Of a DNA stretch of 64,000 bases, positions 52,101-63,300 are shown in pieces; positions within the stretch are counted from its first letter, which is position 1; each line of letters opens with the position of its first letter. Where the stretch lies: NCBI GenBank assembly GCA_016859345.1, contig CM029114.1:13519501-13583500 (forward strand), in the 5' to 3' direction. The stretch comes from Istiophorus platypterus (lineage: Eukaryota; Chordata; Actinopteri; Istiophoriformes; Istiophoridae). The position numbers were made by a program, and so were the translations under genes. The notes below the pieces were generated by a model that saw nothing but the letters and a program-made list of their open reading frames with translations, was not told the DNA's origin and ran no database searches.

Positions 52101-52496
52101 ATTTTTAGAGCTTCTCTCGTCTACCTGAGAGCCGGAATTGACTCAGCACTGTGAGGTAACCTGAGTGTTTGTGTGCACAGGTCAGAGGAAAGTCTGCACA
52201 GCTAGAGGAGGCAGAAAGCCGAGCAGGAGGGGAGAGTCATCGGAAGAGAGGTCAGTCTTTTCCTTTATTCCCGTCTGATGCTGTAGCCGTCATACATGAT
52301 GTGATACTGTTACTTTATTTCACATTTCTCAACATTAACTTGTTTTGCTCCTTTTTGTGTTGGTCACAGTGATGGAGAAAATGTTCCAGAGTCAGTTCCT
52401 CATGTACGTCTGTCACGGAAGGCCAAAACTGCTGCTCTGGAAAAAACAAAGCTGGATCTCAACTCCCTCATCAACCAGGAGGCCAATGTGTCATAG
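39982..52496 (+). CDS. ncapg: NCAPG, condensin I complex subunit G (CAP-G)
   Basis: HEAT-repeat subunit of condensin I, which with SMC2/SMC4, NCAPH and NCAPD2 compacts mitotic chromosomes. Coding exons: 39982-40089, 41196-41438, 41879-42107, 42720-42865, 42982-43066, 43426-43618, 43728-43877, 45508-45648, 46773-46896, 47236-47325, 48369-48557, 48687-48797, 49472-49591, 50140-50379, 50517-50698, 50866-51031, 51245-51412, 51577-51700, 51998-52054, 52181-52250, 52370-52496. Phases are continuous: 3063 bases, 1020 residues (human 1015). Conserved segments seen: YDKxFxxH-like HEAT helices such as LVRVTDKFPNVRIQAALAM, LDNDTNAEVRRAVLSCI, LLWYNPVTEDD with LRHCLGVFFQLYA, SPLAEVDINNV, and the C-terminal RKAKTAALEKTKLDLNSL. 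Exon 2 has an acidic insert (Glu/Asp run near 41340-41400). The start is ATG at 39982 in the context AAAGATGA. Confidence 0.96.
40157..40188. repeat. (AT)n microsatellite
   Basis: About 16 AT units in NCAPG intron 1 of the coding region, 70 bases after the donor at 40090. Confidence 0.9.
42340..42575 (+). mobile_element. tRNA-like SINE or short hAT-type repeat
   Basis: Starts 'tgtggctcaagtggtag', has a B-box-like 'ggtagtttgatcctggctcc', then 'gtgtccttgggcaaatactg' and 'cctgtaaaagtgctatataa', ending 'ctcatttacc'. These words are typical of a very common fish short repeat. Whether it is a tRNA-derived SINE or a DNA-transposon derivative I cannot decide. It lies in the NCAPG intron between 42107 and 42720. 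Confidence 0.6.
43143..43372. repeat. MITE family copy 5
   Basis: Begins 'gatgcaactaatgattattt' and ends 'gttgacaattaatcttctgt', with the core 'tctatggaatgac'. It sits about 50 bases before the NCAPG exon that begins at 43426. Confidence 0.65.
44391..44450 (+). pseudogene. Decayed duplicate of an NCAPG exon start
   Basis: After an acceptor-like ctccag at 44390, the sequence GTATCTGAAAGCATGCCCGG and following bases closely match the beginning of the true exon at 45508 (GTATCTGAAGGCAGTGCCCG). In frame it reads YLKACPVFSEELLLYVNV and then stops (TGA near 44448), whereas the real exon reads YLKAVPVLSEEQRAD and stays open. The similarity covers about 45 bases at the acceptor side only. It is best seen as a relic of a local exon duplication; inclusion would truncate the protein. 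Confidence 0.75.
46109..46432. repeat. MITE family copy 6
   Basis: Begins 'gggttgcatctaatgattat' and ends 'tccttcgatcgactttt', with internal 'cagtatcaaaatagttgctt' shared with copy 2. It lies in the NCAPG intron between 45648 and 46773. Confidence 0.65.
47912..48001. repeat. (ATAAT)n pentanucleotide repeat
   Basis: About 17 near-perfect TATAA/ATAAT units in the NCAPG intron between 47325 and 48369. Confidence 0.95.
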
Positions 52497-53012
52497 AAGT
52501 TAGGTCATAAACAGACAATGCAAAATGGGAAGTGAAACCAGTTACTTTTAAGCAGTATACTAGTACTCCAGTTTAATATAATTCATAATCTTCTAATGTT
52601 AAACTATAGTAAAACTAATGTCAATAATTGTAACCGAAGCTGACGCATCTTAAAGCCCTTACAATGGGGTCACCTCTTTAAATGAGCTCATTATTTGTCT
52701 GTTTGAGTTTCAAGCATTTTCATTTTAATCATTAAAGTAAAACATGTATATAAAGCTTTCCTCTTCATTATCACAAAACTAGATCAATGGTCCCCAGATC
52801 TTTTTTGGACACTACTCATTTGTCACATGTAAAATATATGGTGATCAATATGAGCGCAAACAGTTAATTATGGAAAAAAGGAAACACTATACATTGTTTA
52901 ACATTACCAGACAGTGGCCCATGCCACACACTGCAGTTGGAACTACAGGTTGTGTGGGTTTACATTTTACCAGTATAAAATCACATCACTCAATGGTTAT
53001 TTCAAAAGACTC
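52497..53012. other. 3' ends of NCAPG and LCORL
   Basis: NCAPG 3' UTR, with ATTAAA at 52731-52736 as the likely polyadenylation signal, then about 270 bases to the LCORL signal on the other strand. The two transcripts end tail to tail with little or no spacer. No gene seen. Confidence 0.65.
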
Positions 53013-53018
53013 TTTATT
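53013..53018 (-). terminator. lcorl: LCORL polyadenylation signal AATAAA (minus strand)
   Basis: TTTATT on the plus strand, about 1.84 kb beyond the LCORL stop at 54857. It is followed in transcript sense by T/G-containing sequence. The region 53019-54856 would be the 3' UTR; it is AT-rich with no other feature seen. Confidence 0.5.
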
Positions 53019-54856
53019 GTTCCAATTACAGACACCTCTTTGTTGCATCTGTAATGGACAGTATAAAAACACATGACAAAGAAATATACAACAGATGTTT
53101 AGCACCTGGTTCTTCAACAGAGGGCTGAGGGTTATTTATCACAATACTGAGCAACCCCACCTCCCTCCTGATGAAATGGCAACCATAGTGACATACATAC
53201 AAGGGTAGTCAGGCACACAATACACACTACAGGTTTAAGTTTTGACCTACAGCCAGACATCTCAGATCTAACCTGATCATTGATCCAAGATTAGTGTTTA
53301 ATCGATCAACTCTGGCCTTGTCTATGACACGGTTGATAAGCAAAAGAGCAGTAGGCCTAGCTGAGCCCCAGTGGAGGTAGGCGTCTCTTGCTGCAACTTG
53401 AGAAAAAAACAAAAAAAAAAACAGGATCTCTATGGAAACCTTAACACCAACACCTCTCCCACCTGCATTTAAACAGTAAATATTGCTAGTATGTTTATGA
53501 TATAAAAAAAAATGCTATCATAACAAGGATCTGTTATTTTTCTGCTTTATGGAGAAAGCAGGTGGGGGGAAAAATGTCTGTATAGCAGTATCCTTTAAGA
53601 TCACATTACATGGCTATGGAAACTACTGAAGTAACATCCCACGCCATTGGTACTCGTGTACATCCATTCGTCTGTCAGCAATAAAATAATTACTACATAT
53701 TGATACATCATCTGGGTTTGTATTGCACCAAACAGATCCTCTAGTTTTACAGTAGGGGATGGTAGTGGAATGTGGGATGTGCAAAATATGGGGGAGGAAT
53801 CTGTGTAGTGGGATTAATAATCTCAGGTGGAATAGTGCAAGAAATAGATCTGACACTGACCTACAGTATATGCTTTGGGTGAAAATAAGAAGACAATTAC
53901 ATCAAGATAGATGAACTGAAACAAGTCAGATCCCACAAACCAACAAATTACTCAATCTCCTTTCTACAGCTGCATAATGCCACTTTCTTCATTACTTCAC
54001 TTATACCTCTGGATTTTGTGGCTTGCTGGGGCTGAATATGCACTTATTTAGAACATGTTTTTGCTAATTGTGGTTTGGTGCTAAGACTTACAAAAAATAT
54101 CTGAAAAATAAAAGAAATAGAAATAAAAAGAAAATGAAAAAAATATTTGGTTTTAGTACAGACTGATGGCCAATTAATTCAATAGGGGATTTTATATTTA
54201 GGGTAAATACAGATATTGTGAAGGTGGTAAAAAGAATCCTTCATTCAAAGCATGTTTTTGGCTATTGGCTTATAATACAACAGTGACTGTAGCAAACAAG
54301 GCTCTGCTTGAGATAATTTCATTAAATTTCATAAGTTTTACAAAATACAAAACAAATTATTATATCAGAACCTTGGAATTTAAACTGCCAAGTAAGGATG
54401 ACTATAAATAAAATATTAATTTTGGGGGGGATTTTTAGAGCTGTACAAGAGTGATTACTTAAAGTATTAAAAACTTAATGGTTTCAGATTAAGATCTGGA
54501 GGCTTTAACAATAAGGTATTTTTTTTGGGGGGGCGTCTTTATGCAGTGAAGCCGTCTTTCCTTCAGGGCTTGCTGTATAAGCACTTAACTGTTAAAACGA
54601 ATGATTTGATCACTAAACACGTTCAGAAAGACAAAGGCAAGTTGACAATTTAAGAAAAAAAAAAATTCTGTACATACATATCCATGGATAAAAATAGTGC
54701 AACATCAAGCTTTTGTTAAGTTAGACTGCTACATAATTGCTGAGTGTAAGACTGAACCAAAGTGGGATGGCCAGTCCACGTGGTCAGCTCAATGTCCAAA
54801 GGCACCACGTTAAACCACAGTCCCTTTCCTAGGAGGGAGGAGGCCTCATGCTTCAT

Positions 54857-54864
54857 TTAGTTTT
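54857..54864 (-). other. lcorl: Probable tiny terminal coding exon of LCORL
   Basis: Minus-strand donor GTTTG|GTAAAT at 54963 and acceptor ctttcctgacag at 54865 define a 99-base intron. Joining gives GAA AAC TAA, so the protein would end WCDFVFEN instead of running on to YLVSVIEYH before the stop at 54929. Splice consensus is good on both sides and the phase fits. Not proven. Confidence 0.55.
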
Positions 54865-57800
54865 CTGTCAGGAAAGAAAGAGAGAACAAGTTGACTTTGA
54901 AACTGAAGCTCGATAAACATTGATATCTTTAGTGATACTCAATGACAGAGACGAGGTATTTACCAAACACAAAGTCGCACCATCTCGGCCCGGTTAGGCC
55001 CCTCACTCGCGATTGTCTCAACGTTTTCGCTGGTGGTGGCTGCTGTGGTTCAGTAGAAACAACCCCAGGACTTTTGTATTTGCCTTTCTGCCTTCCCACT
55101 GGCATCTCATCCTGCTCCTGGACTGATAAAGGTGAAGAACCCACCGACTCTCGGGAGACAGTCCTCCTATTCATGCCCCTTTTTCTTTCAGTTTTCACAG
55201 CTTTAACGACTCCTACCAGTTCCCTCCCCCTTCCTGCGAACAGGTATGCAGAGGGTGACCCATCATCCAGTGTCACAGTACAGGAGTCCCACTCTTCCTC
55301 GGTTGATTCATTGTCTGGAGAGTTGATCTTCCTCAGAAACACGCGGCATTCCTTCAGTGTCTCAGGACTCCAGGCTTTCGAGCAGAGGTTCTGCTCTTTG
55401 GGTACATCCACAGGCTCCTGAGTTTGATCTACGGAACTTGTGGCAGAACTGCTCTCCAAGCAGTAAGATAACTGATCTTTAGCTGATCTGCGTAATGCTT
55501 TACGTGTTGATTGTAGTCCAGTTACTGCATGTCCATTTGAACAACTTGTAGCTACTTTAATGTTTTCCTTATTCCTCTGTCTCTTTCGCAACCAGTCCCT
55601 TTCACTCTGGGTTAGGAACCTTTTCCTCGCTCTAAATAGAGTAGCGTGGTATTTTCTCAATGCCCTGCGTCTCAACCACTGGGCTCCTTGATATAGTCTG
55701 TCCGTTGCAAACTTAGGAGTGAAAAGTTGTCGCCTAATACTGTGTGTTAGTAGAGGTGCCATATTCCTCTTCCTCAACCTTCTTTGAGCCTGTTGATGTT
55801 GCAAAGGACTTTTTGGCACAGTTTTAGCAAACTTCTTGATGTGTTTGCGGAGTCGCTCTGCCTGAGGACTGTGGCAAACGCTTTTTTTATTGGCCGAACG
55901 AGGGAAGTGCATATCTTCATAAGGATTGCGGGAGCTCGCCTTCTTGACAATAGCCAGAGACTGTGTCTCTGTGGTCTGCATAAACCAGGAGCACAGCTGC
56001 TGCATGCTACAGGACCTTGGTTTGTTAGGAGGACAATCGAACAATGTTCGAACCACAGAGGAATGTTTTAACTTCCGGCTAAATGAATTGTTGCATTTAG
56101 TGCCCGGTTTAGAATTAAGGGCAATTTCTTTTTCCTGGTTCTCAACAGCGTCTGAGACCCAGGTGTCAGAAATGAGTCGTATTCGCCTGGCGAGCTCCTG
56201 GTTCATTGTCTTTTCCTCAGCTGATGCTGCCCACCACCTTAGCGTCTCTTTTGGGGTAAAGATTGAGTCTACAGATACGCCTGCCACTCTGCTCAGGTCC
56301 TGAGAGTTCTTCCTCTTGTCTTGTCCGAAGACCTTTCTTTTTTCCCCTGAAGTTTCTAGACTACTCTGTTGCTCCTCCTTTTTCCTTTCATTGCTGGCCT
56401 TGTTTAGCAGAAGCTGTTTAGAGCGCCGTAGCAGAGCGTTACTGTGGCTGTATGATCTAGATGTGGAGGTGGCAACAGCATGCAGAAAGTGGATCGAGGG
56501 CTTCCTCACTCTCATTGAGTGACGCACTGCTACAGCCTGATTTGGTAATTTGCCTTTACTGTCATCCTTTGTTTCCAGCCTTCTCTCTGTTTGACTGCTT
56601 TTGTTTGTTGACTGATGACTGTTTGTCCAGGGCTCCTTGGCAGATTGGAATTCTGGCAGAAGTACTTGTTTATTAATTAGTGCTTCAGGCGACTGCCGAG
56701 TATCCTTATTTAACTGAATTTTGCGTTGCCGAGGTGACACTGTCGTTACTGTAACTGAGATTCCAGAGATTTTAACTTTTGCAGGTCTACCTGGTTTCCT
56801 TGAGGGTAGAGAATCATCCCGCCTCTGACATTTGATGTTACTGCTAGATTGAAGGGCAGATTCTTTCACTGGGCTGACAAAATCAAACCCCCCTGACAAT
56901 TCTGTTGAGGCAGTTTGGATACTACCTGGGCTTGTCTTAGTGCTGTGCATTAAAATGCCCAAGTCACTTTTAAGGCCCACTGCTTGCCAAGCATCGTGGA
57001 ATTCTGTTTGCAGCTGGTCAAAGCCCTCGAACACCATTCGTTTGTTTCTCCTTGAACGCCCATACACAACTGTTATTTTGAGGTTCTTGTTTACATTCTC
57101 CTCAGCATCAGATGCTAAAACAGATTTTCCACTTACTATTTTTGCCCCAATTACTGAATCCACAGCCTTTGGCTTGCGGGGTCGACCAATTGGCCTCTTC
57201 ACTTTTTGCTCCAGCTGTGGCCCCAGCTTCTTTGGCCGACCTGGACGCCTTTTTGGAGGAGTGGATTCATGAAAAGCTAATAAGTCACATGGCGATCTCT
57301 GGCTCTCATTTCCAGCTAAACGCTTATTTGGAGTACTTTCGCCTGATCGTCTGGGACCTATTTTAGGTGATGAGGAGGCTGACTTGGGTGTAGAGGCAGA
57401 CTTAGAGGAAGATGCAGACTTGCTTGGTGAAGATGCAGCCTTGTGTGGTGAAGATGCAGCCTTGTGTGGTGAAGATGCAGCCTTGTGTGGTGAAGATGCA
57501 GCCTTGTGTGGTGAAGATGCAGATTTGTTTGGCGAAGAAGCTGATTTGGGCGTTGAGGAGACAGACTTGACTGGTGAAGAAGCTGACTTGGCTGGTGACC
57601 AAGCACCTCTTGCAGGTGAGGTAGCAGACTTTAGTGGTGAAGAAATAGGTTTTACTTTCGAAGTAGGAGACTCAGTGCTGTGAATTTTGCGTTTCTCAGG
57701 GGTCCCTGACCATGAAGACACTTCACATGGGTCAAAGGGTTCGTCTGCTTGTGCGCTAGAACCAGAGCCTGCTGATTTGAGACTATATCTGACTCCTTCC

Positions 57801-60314
57801 TTATCCTTTACTGGTGATACAAACATGAGCTTAATTGGACTAGTGTACTGGACTTGGGTGTTGGGAGGTTTCTCAACACAGGGAGCAGACTTAATAGTGA
57901 CATTACTATTTGATGAGTTTTTGGGCATTATTGAAGCTGTCTTTGAGACCTGTGTTGTTTTTGGAGATGATCGCAGCCTTCCAAAAGGCTTGGCAGCAAA
58001 GTTTCTGCCATTTGTCCCAATGCCTGAGCTGTCTTTTGCAGTACTGTTCTCTTTGGCACCCACAGTTTCTGACTCCATGTAGGATGGTCCACATTGTTCT
58101 CTCTGAGTTGATTCAAAGGCAAGCTTCCCTGTGTTCACAGTTGAGGACAGAAGGAAATCATTTCTTGATTCAAGCTGTGTGTCCTTAGCATCTTGATCTT
58201 TGGATAAGGCGTCCAAAGTGCTAGATGTCTTTCGAGTTCTCTGGTTAAAGATGCTTTCTGAGAAACAAGCAACAAAGAACATCTTTCTGGGCTCTGTAAC
58301 ATAGGAGGAGAACCGCTGCGGAGGTACTATGTTTCTCCGGGATCTTGTCAACTCCTTGGAGTGGTTTGATTGACATTTCTGCCTCTCTCTAATAGGACTA
58401 CGGCAATCTTTACCTTTACCTGGTCTACTGTCACTGTCAGACCTTTGACCAGACATGGCTTCTTCATGGTTCTCAACACTTCCAGCACTGCTCATCTTAC
58501 CATCATCTTTACAAGGCCTGCCACACTGTTTTGCCGAGGTTGCAGCCACTGTCACTACCTGTGTTGGTGTTTGTACACTTTGACCATCTGAGCCTTCTTT
58601 GCCATACTTGCTCAGCAGTTCAGGTGTTGCCAATTGAGTACCTGAGAGAGTAAGATCTTTTTCCTCACTGGATATTTCCCTTTCTTTCTCCTCTGCTTTG
58701 AGGATCTGAAAGTCTTCTGTTACTATAACAGTCTGTATCTCATCTTTTACTGCATCCCCGTTACTTTCTGCAGAGAACATGTTCAGTGGTCCCTCCCCAG
58801 CTCTATGATTCTCTACAGGTTCTACACCAACCTCTATTCCTCTTTTAGACTCCCCTTTTACTAGGTTTGGGTCTGATGAAATGCAAGACGTAGCTACAGT
58901 AACTTTTCCATCGTTCAATCTTGCCCTCTTTGTTGGGGACACCTTCCTCCTATTGCAGGATGGGTCAAGCATGGCAAACTCCCGTTTAATTTGTAAGGTA
59001 TGCCTTCTTGTTGACGAGTCATCAGCAGGTGTTGCTAAAGCAGCAAGGACTTCCTGGCGACGTCGGGAACGGGTATTAGGTGATTTGGGCTCTTTACTAT
59101 CGTGGCGATTGAACAGCTCACTGAGATTATAGTCACTACCACTGCCTTTGTGAAGCACTTTGGTGATGATTTCAGTCAGATGGGCATCGGCATGAAACTC
59201 CAGGCTCTGACTGGTTGAGGGAGACTGCAGGTGTTCCTTTTCAGAAACACTGATAGCTGTTGAAACCAGAGGTGGGTCCTTCTCTAGAGGTTTGATTGTC
59301 TCCAGTTTCTCACTGAAGCGATTCACAACATCTTGCAGTGAAGTCCCACTTGGGTTCTGATCAGCCTGACTACTTCTTTGGGTCCTACACTGTAGCTCCT
59401 CTTCTATAGCTGTATCCACAGCTGCTTCATAGTGGCTTGCATTCACAAGACCATTTTGAACAGTCTCTTCCTGTCTGTGGTGAAAGAGAGAGGGGGGCTT
59501 TTCATCAGTTTTCTTACTGATGTCTGAGGGGATAGGGGAAAGAGGGGGAGGAGAGGGGCTCTGCTCCCTCTTAAGGACAGGACAAGCAGGATCCACATCT
59601 AAAACCCCTTTTTCTATTGTGTTCCTGACCTGCATCAGACAGGCATGGTTTGAATAACAGGGACAGGAGTGGGGGGTGTGTTGGTTACAGCAGATCGATG
59701 AGGAAGGGCATAAACTAGAGGAGGGATTGCACAGTGAAGGGGATTTGGATAATGGAGGAGAGGATGTAAATGAACACACTATGTTGTTGATATGACCTAC
59801 AGCCAGGCTTTGGCAGGAAATGCAGTGCAGCCTCTTGGAGCACAGAACAGTGTAGGTTTCCACTCTGCACCTCCGCATACAACAATAGCTCGAGCCCCGA
59901 GAAGCTTCACTTTTACAGTCTTTTAAAGGGTAGAGATGGATGCTACATTTGGACTTGATGTCTCCTGGATGGTACATTGTACTGCCATGACCTTGATGAT
60001 CACAATCCATTAAAGGGTAGTATGGGCTACTACTATGGGCTTTACATTCACTTTGTGCCACTGCATTAGGGGTAACATTATCCTGTGGGTTTAAACCACA
60101 GTGACAGCAGTAAGATTCAGTTTGACCTGTAGGTCTGCGATTAAACAAAGAAAGTATTTTTTCCTGGTGTGCCAGCTTCAGGATCTGGTAGAGTAAGGAA
60201 CGATGCACTGGGCAGAGTGAGCTGAAAACAGCATCCAACGCAGAGCTCTGAAGACACTTGTTTCCTTGCTGTCCAAGATCTTTCAGTTCTTCTGTAAATG
60301 ATGGCAGCAGGGCG
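54857..60314 (-). CDS. lcorl: LCORL long isoform (PALI2-type), 3' part
   Basis: Ligand-dependent corepressor-like; the long isoforms of LCOR/LCORL are nuclear PRC2 accessory proteins. The giant exon runs 60314-54964 (acceptor ctctag at 60315) and encodes about 1783 residues with no ATG needed: the frame passes through Leu at 60238 (TTG) from upstream exons. The start reads LLPSFTEELKDLGQQ, then VHRSLLYQILKLAHQEKILS and a Cys/His-rich block (about 59770-60130). Basic AT-hook-like motifs: GRPRKPK (about 57172-57189), RRPGRPKK (57222-57243) and KPGRPAKVK (56777-56800). A Ser-Pro-Lys repeat region lies at 57366-57640, and a conserved basic C-terminal block with WLRRRALRKYHATLFRARKR at about 55610-55690. 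The end is GLTGPRWCDFVF. A probable last exon 54864-54857 adds Glu-Asn-stop. LCORL is favoured over LCOR by linkage to NCAPG. Confidence 0.88.
57408..57533 (-). repeat. lcorl: Coding 21-base minisatellite in LCORL
   Basis: Four perfect copies (57429-57512) of the plus-strand unit gaagatgcagccttgtgtgg+t, flanked by diverged copies at 57408 and 57513. On the coding strand each unit encodes the heptad Ala-Ala-Ser-Ser-Pro-His-Lys, inside a longer series of Ser-Ser-Pro-x-Lys heptads (57366-57640). Confidence 0.95.
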
Positions 60315-63300
60315 CTAGAGGCAAAAATGTAAAGATGAGAGTTAGGAGGTTTTACTCATAGCTGAGCCCGTGTCAAATGAGAAACAATAAGTACTGGCAG
60401 AGTAACAATCAAGTCATGTTTTAAACAACAATCAAGGTCAGATTGTGTTAATTCCTTCATGCTATGGTCTGGTGTTTGATTTCCACTTCAACCATGTGTG
60501 AATGTTCTGTAATACTAGGGCCTGTTTAAAGAGACAAACCTAACAATCCTGCCTCATCAGATTTCAAAGTATTGTTTTAATTGCTGTATTAGAGAAGTTG
60601 TTTTTAGCCTGCAGCATATTCCAACTAAAACTCACAGTATTGTCTGCATTTAATAGTATCATCAGAATATCGTTATTCTTATATGTACCAGCTAAAAATG
60701 ATCCACATAAGAAGATTCAGAAATGATAGGTATCCTCTGTTGAAGAAATTAGTTACTTTTAATGAAATCCATGTCTAACAAAAAAAACTAATAAGTGATT
60801 ACAAAAAATAAACTTTGATGTAAGTATGCTCTGAAGTGAAGTAGTACACAGTTTTGAAGGGAAGAGAGAGTTAATGGCCATTTTCTAGCCAGGATTGCCG
60901 TTGTAAGGTCTTGTCAAGCCCACATAACAGAGCAACTGTCCTAGTAACCATTATCTTGTCCTAGTAACCATTACAGTGGTAAAATTATGACAGGTAACTG
61001 ATTAGAGAACTGGTTTATTGATGAGTTGCTGAAGGCAAATGACAACATTCTGCTAAAAGCAGAAGGAACGATTGTAGAAACGCTAAAACCAAAACCTTCT
61101 TTTCAACAGCACTTTCACCAACAAATTGTTAGTTTAAAAAAAAACCCTCTAGTGTTCAAATCAATTAAGAGTTATATCAGATCATGTGAGTGATATATTT
61201 CACTATAAAGCATGTTGCTGATTTTAATAACATTAAAATTTTGTAATAAATTTATTTTTGATAGTATTATCAGCCATTAAAAGTACTGTACAGATGGGTG
61301 ACAAATTAACGGAAAAACCGACATAAAGCTTCTTACTAAGTTGAGCCAACAGAACAGCTTCAATGTGCCTTGGCATTGATTCTACTCTCTAAACTCTACT
61401 GGAAGGACGACACCATTCTTCCAAAATATATTAACTCATTGTTTTTTTGATGATGTTGCTGGAGAGCGCTGTCTAACACATCACTCCAAAATCTCTCATG
61501 GGTGTTCAACTGGGTTGAGATCTGGTGACTGTGAAGGCCATAGTATATGATTCACATAATTTCCATACTCAAAGCATTTAGTGACCCCCTCATGCCCTAT
61601 GGATGGGGGAATTGTTAACCTGTTTCTTCAATCATTTTCAGGGTTTTTCCCTTACTTTGTCACCTGTCTGTATGTGTCCAGACTTTGTCAGGGTTCAACT
61701 GAGCTGGACACAGTAAAAGAATGTTACATTCTGTACTGTTACTATTGAGTTTGTAATGATAACCACATTATTTTTTAAAAATCACATAAGTAATTCATAA
61801 CATAAGCACCAAACAACCACAATATGCAGGGGTGTCATTTTAAGACAAAATAAATTATATAAGCTAACATTTAAAAGCGTTCATGCAATACACATTTCAC
61901 ATTGCATCAAAGTGCCCAATTACAAATCAAGAACTACAACAAACTAGTAAAATCACAGTCAATAATCAATAAACAATCAATAAATAAGTATGAAGCAACA
62001 ACACAAAACAAGTTTCTACAATGAAAATGCTTCTTATAAATCATAGTGCAAAACTTGATTGATGCATAAATAGCAGGTCTATGTTGTTTGAAAGAATTGC
62101 CAGCAGTTAAGTCCAAAAAACAAATACTGCCTCAAGCTCAATTTGAAAACAAGCCCAGGTGTGATCTCAGAATATATATCAATATTAAAGTTACACAATG
62201 AAATAATCACATATTCTATTCCTCAAGAGGTATTTAGGCTTGTTTACAAACTGCCCCTGGACATGAAAGCAATTCCCGGAGTAAAGACATCATGCTGCAC
62301 TATCCTGTAGCCCCAGACACAGGCCCTGTGTACTGTTGTGAGCAGAGACATTCAGGTGCTGAGACATCAGTATTTGTATAATTAAGAAAGAAAGATTAAA
62401 ATGCCACACTACCTGACCAAAAAAGCTTAAAAACTGCTTTACAATTAGCCTTAAAATTACAAACACATACAAACCAACAAGGATAAATACTTAGCTAAGA
62501 ACATGGCAGAGCTCCTGTAAATGCAGCAGGGCAAAATTTAAACCATTTTAAAAAATTTATTTGTACTGCACCTAATGGCTGACTGACTTTATAATCATTT
62601 ACTTGAAGCTAAAATGTTGTTGATGGCAATAAATTTACACTTGGGTGTTTTTCCTTGAGAGACAAAGAGCTCATAAGCATCCCTAAGCTAATATGAGCTC
62701 ATACCCCAGCACATTCAGTATCATAACAGAGGCTTTGATGTGAAACCTGACACTGGGCTATAGGCAGATATATTTTAGAGGTATATGTGGTGACGAGGTT
62801 AGATAGAGAGAAAGACAGAGAGAGAGTGACAGAGAGAAACACAGGCAGGCTGACATCACAGCAAAACAAATCGAAGCAGCTTTGTGTGGGTAACCCTGAA
62901 CTGCTGCTTTGGTAGTAGCACTGTTTATGGATATAGGCTCATCTCAGAGGCAGACATGAGTGTAGACGCAACATTTAGCATTTCCCCAGACACAGACAAA
63001 GACGCCTGTGAGCCTTGCTCTGAATCAAGTCATTATCAAACTGTCAACTTTCTCCAACCTCCAGAAGTCTACACAATCAGCCATCATTAACAACTGACCC
63101 TATCCATACACCAAACACTAATCTATCATTTAGGCTTCAAAAATTACAATGCATGTCACCTTGGAATCGCATTGTTGAAATTAGCTCTTTTGTTGTAGCT
63201 ACACATCTTTGTGCCTGGGAAATGGCCCCATAAAGTTAAGTTTTAAGCAGCACTCATGTATGAGGTTTACAGTAATACAGCTACAGTAGCAGAATCAGTT

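Noticed and set aside
57408..57533. Array of identical 21-base units as a CRISPR-like array
   Set aside because: Units are contiguous without spacers and lie in frame inside an LCORL exon of a vertebrate.
57384..57683. Plus-strand open frame rich in Gly-Glu-Asp-Ala repeats
   Set aside because: It is the antisense of the coding minisatellite of LCORL; the repeat keeps all frames open.
60236..60238. Start of the 1769-residue LCORL frame as a real initiation site
   Set aside because: The codon is TTG (Leu) and the conserved protein continues 25 residues upstream to an acceptor at 60315, so this is the interior of a spliced gene.
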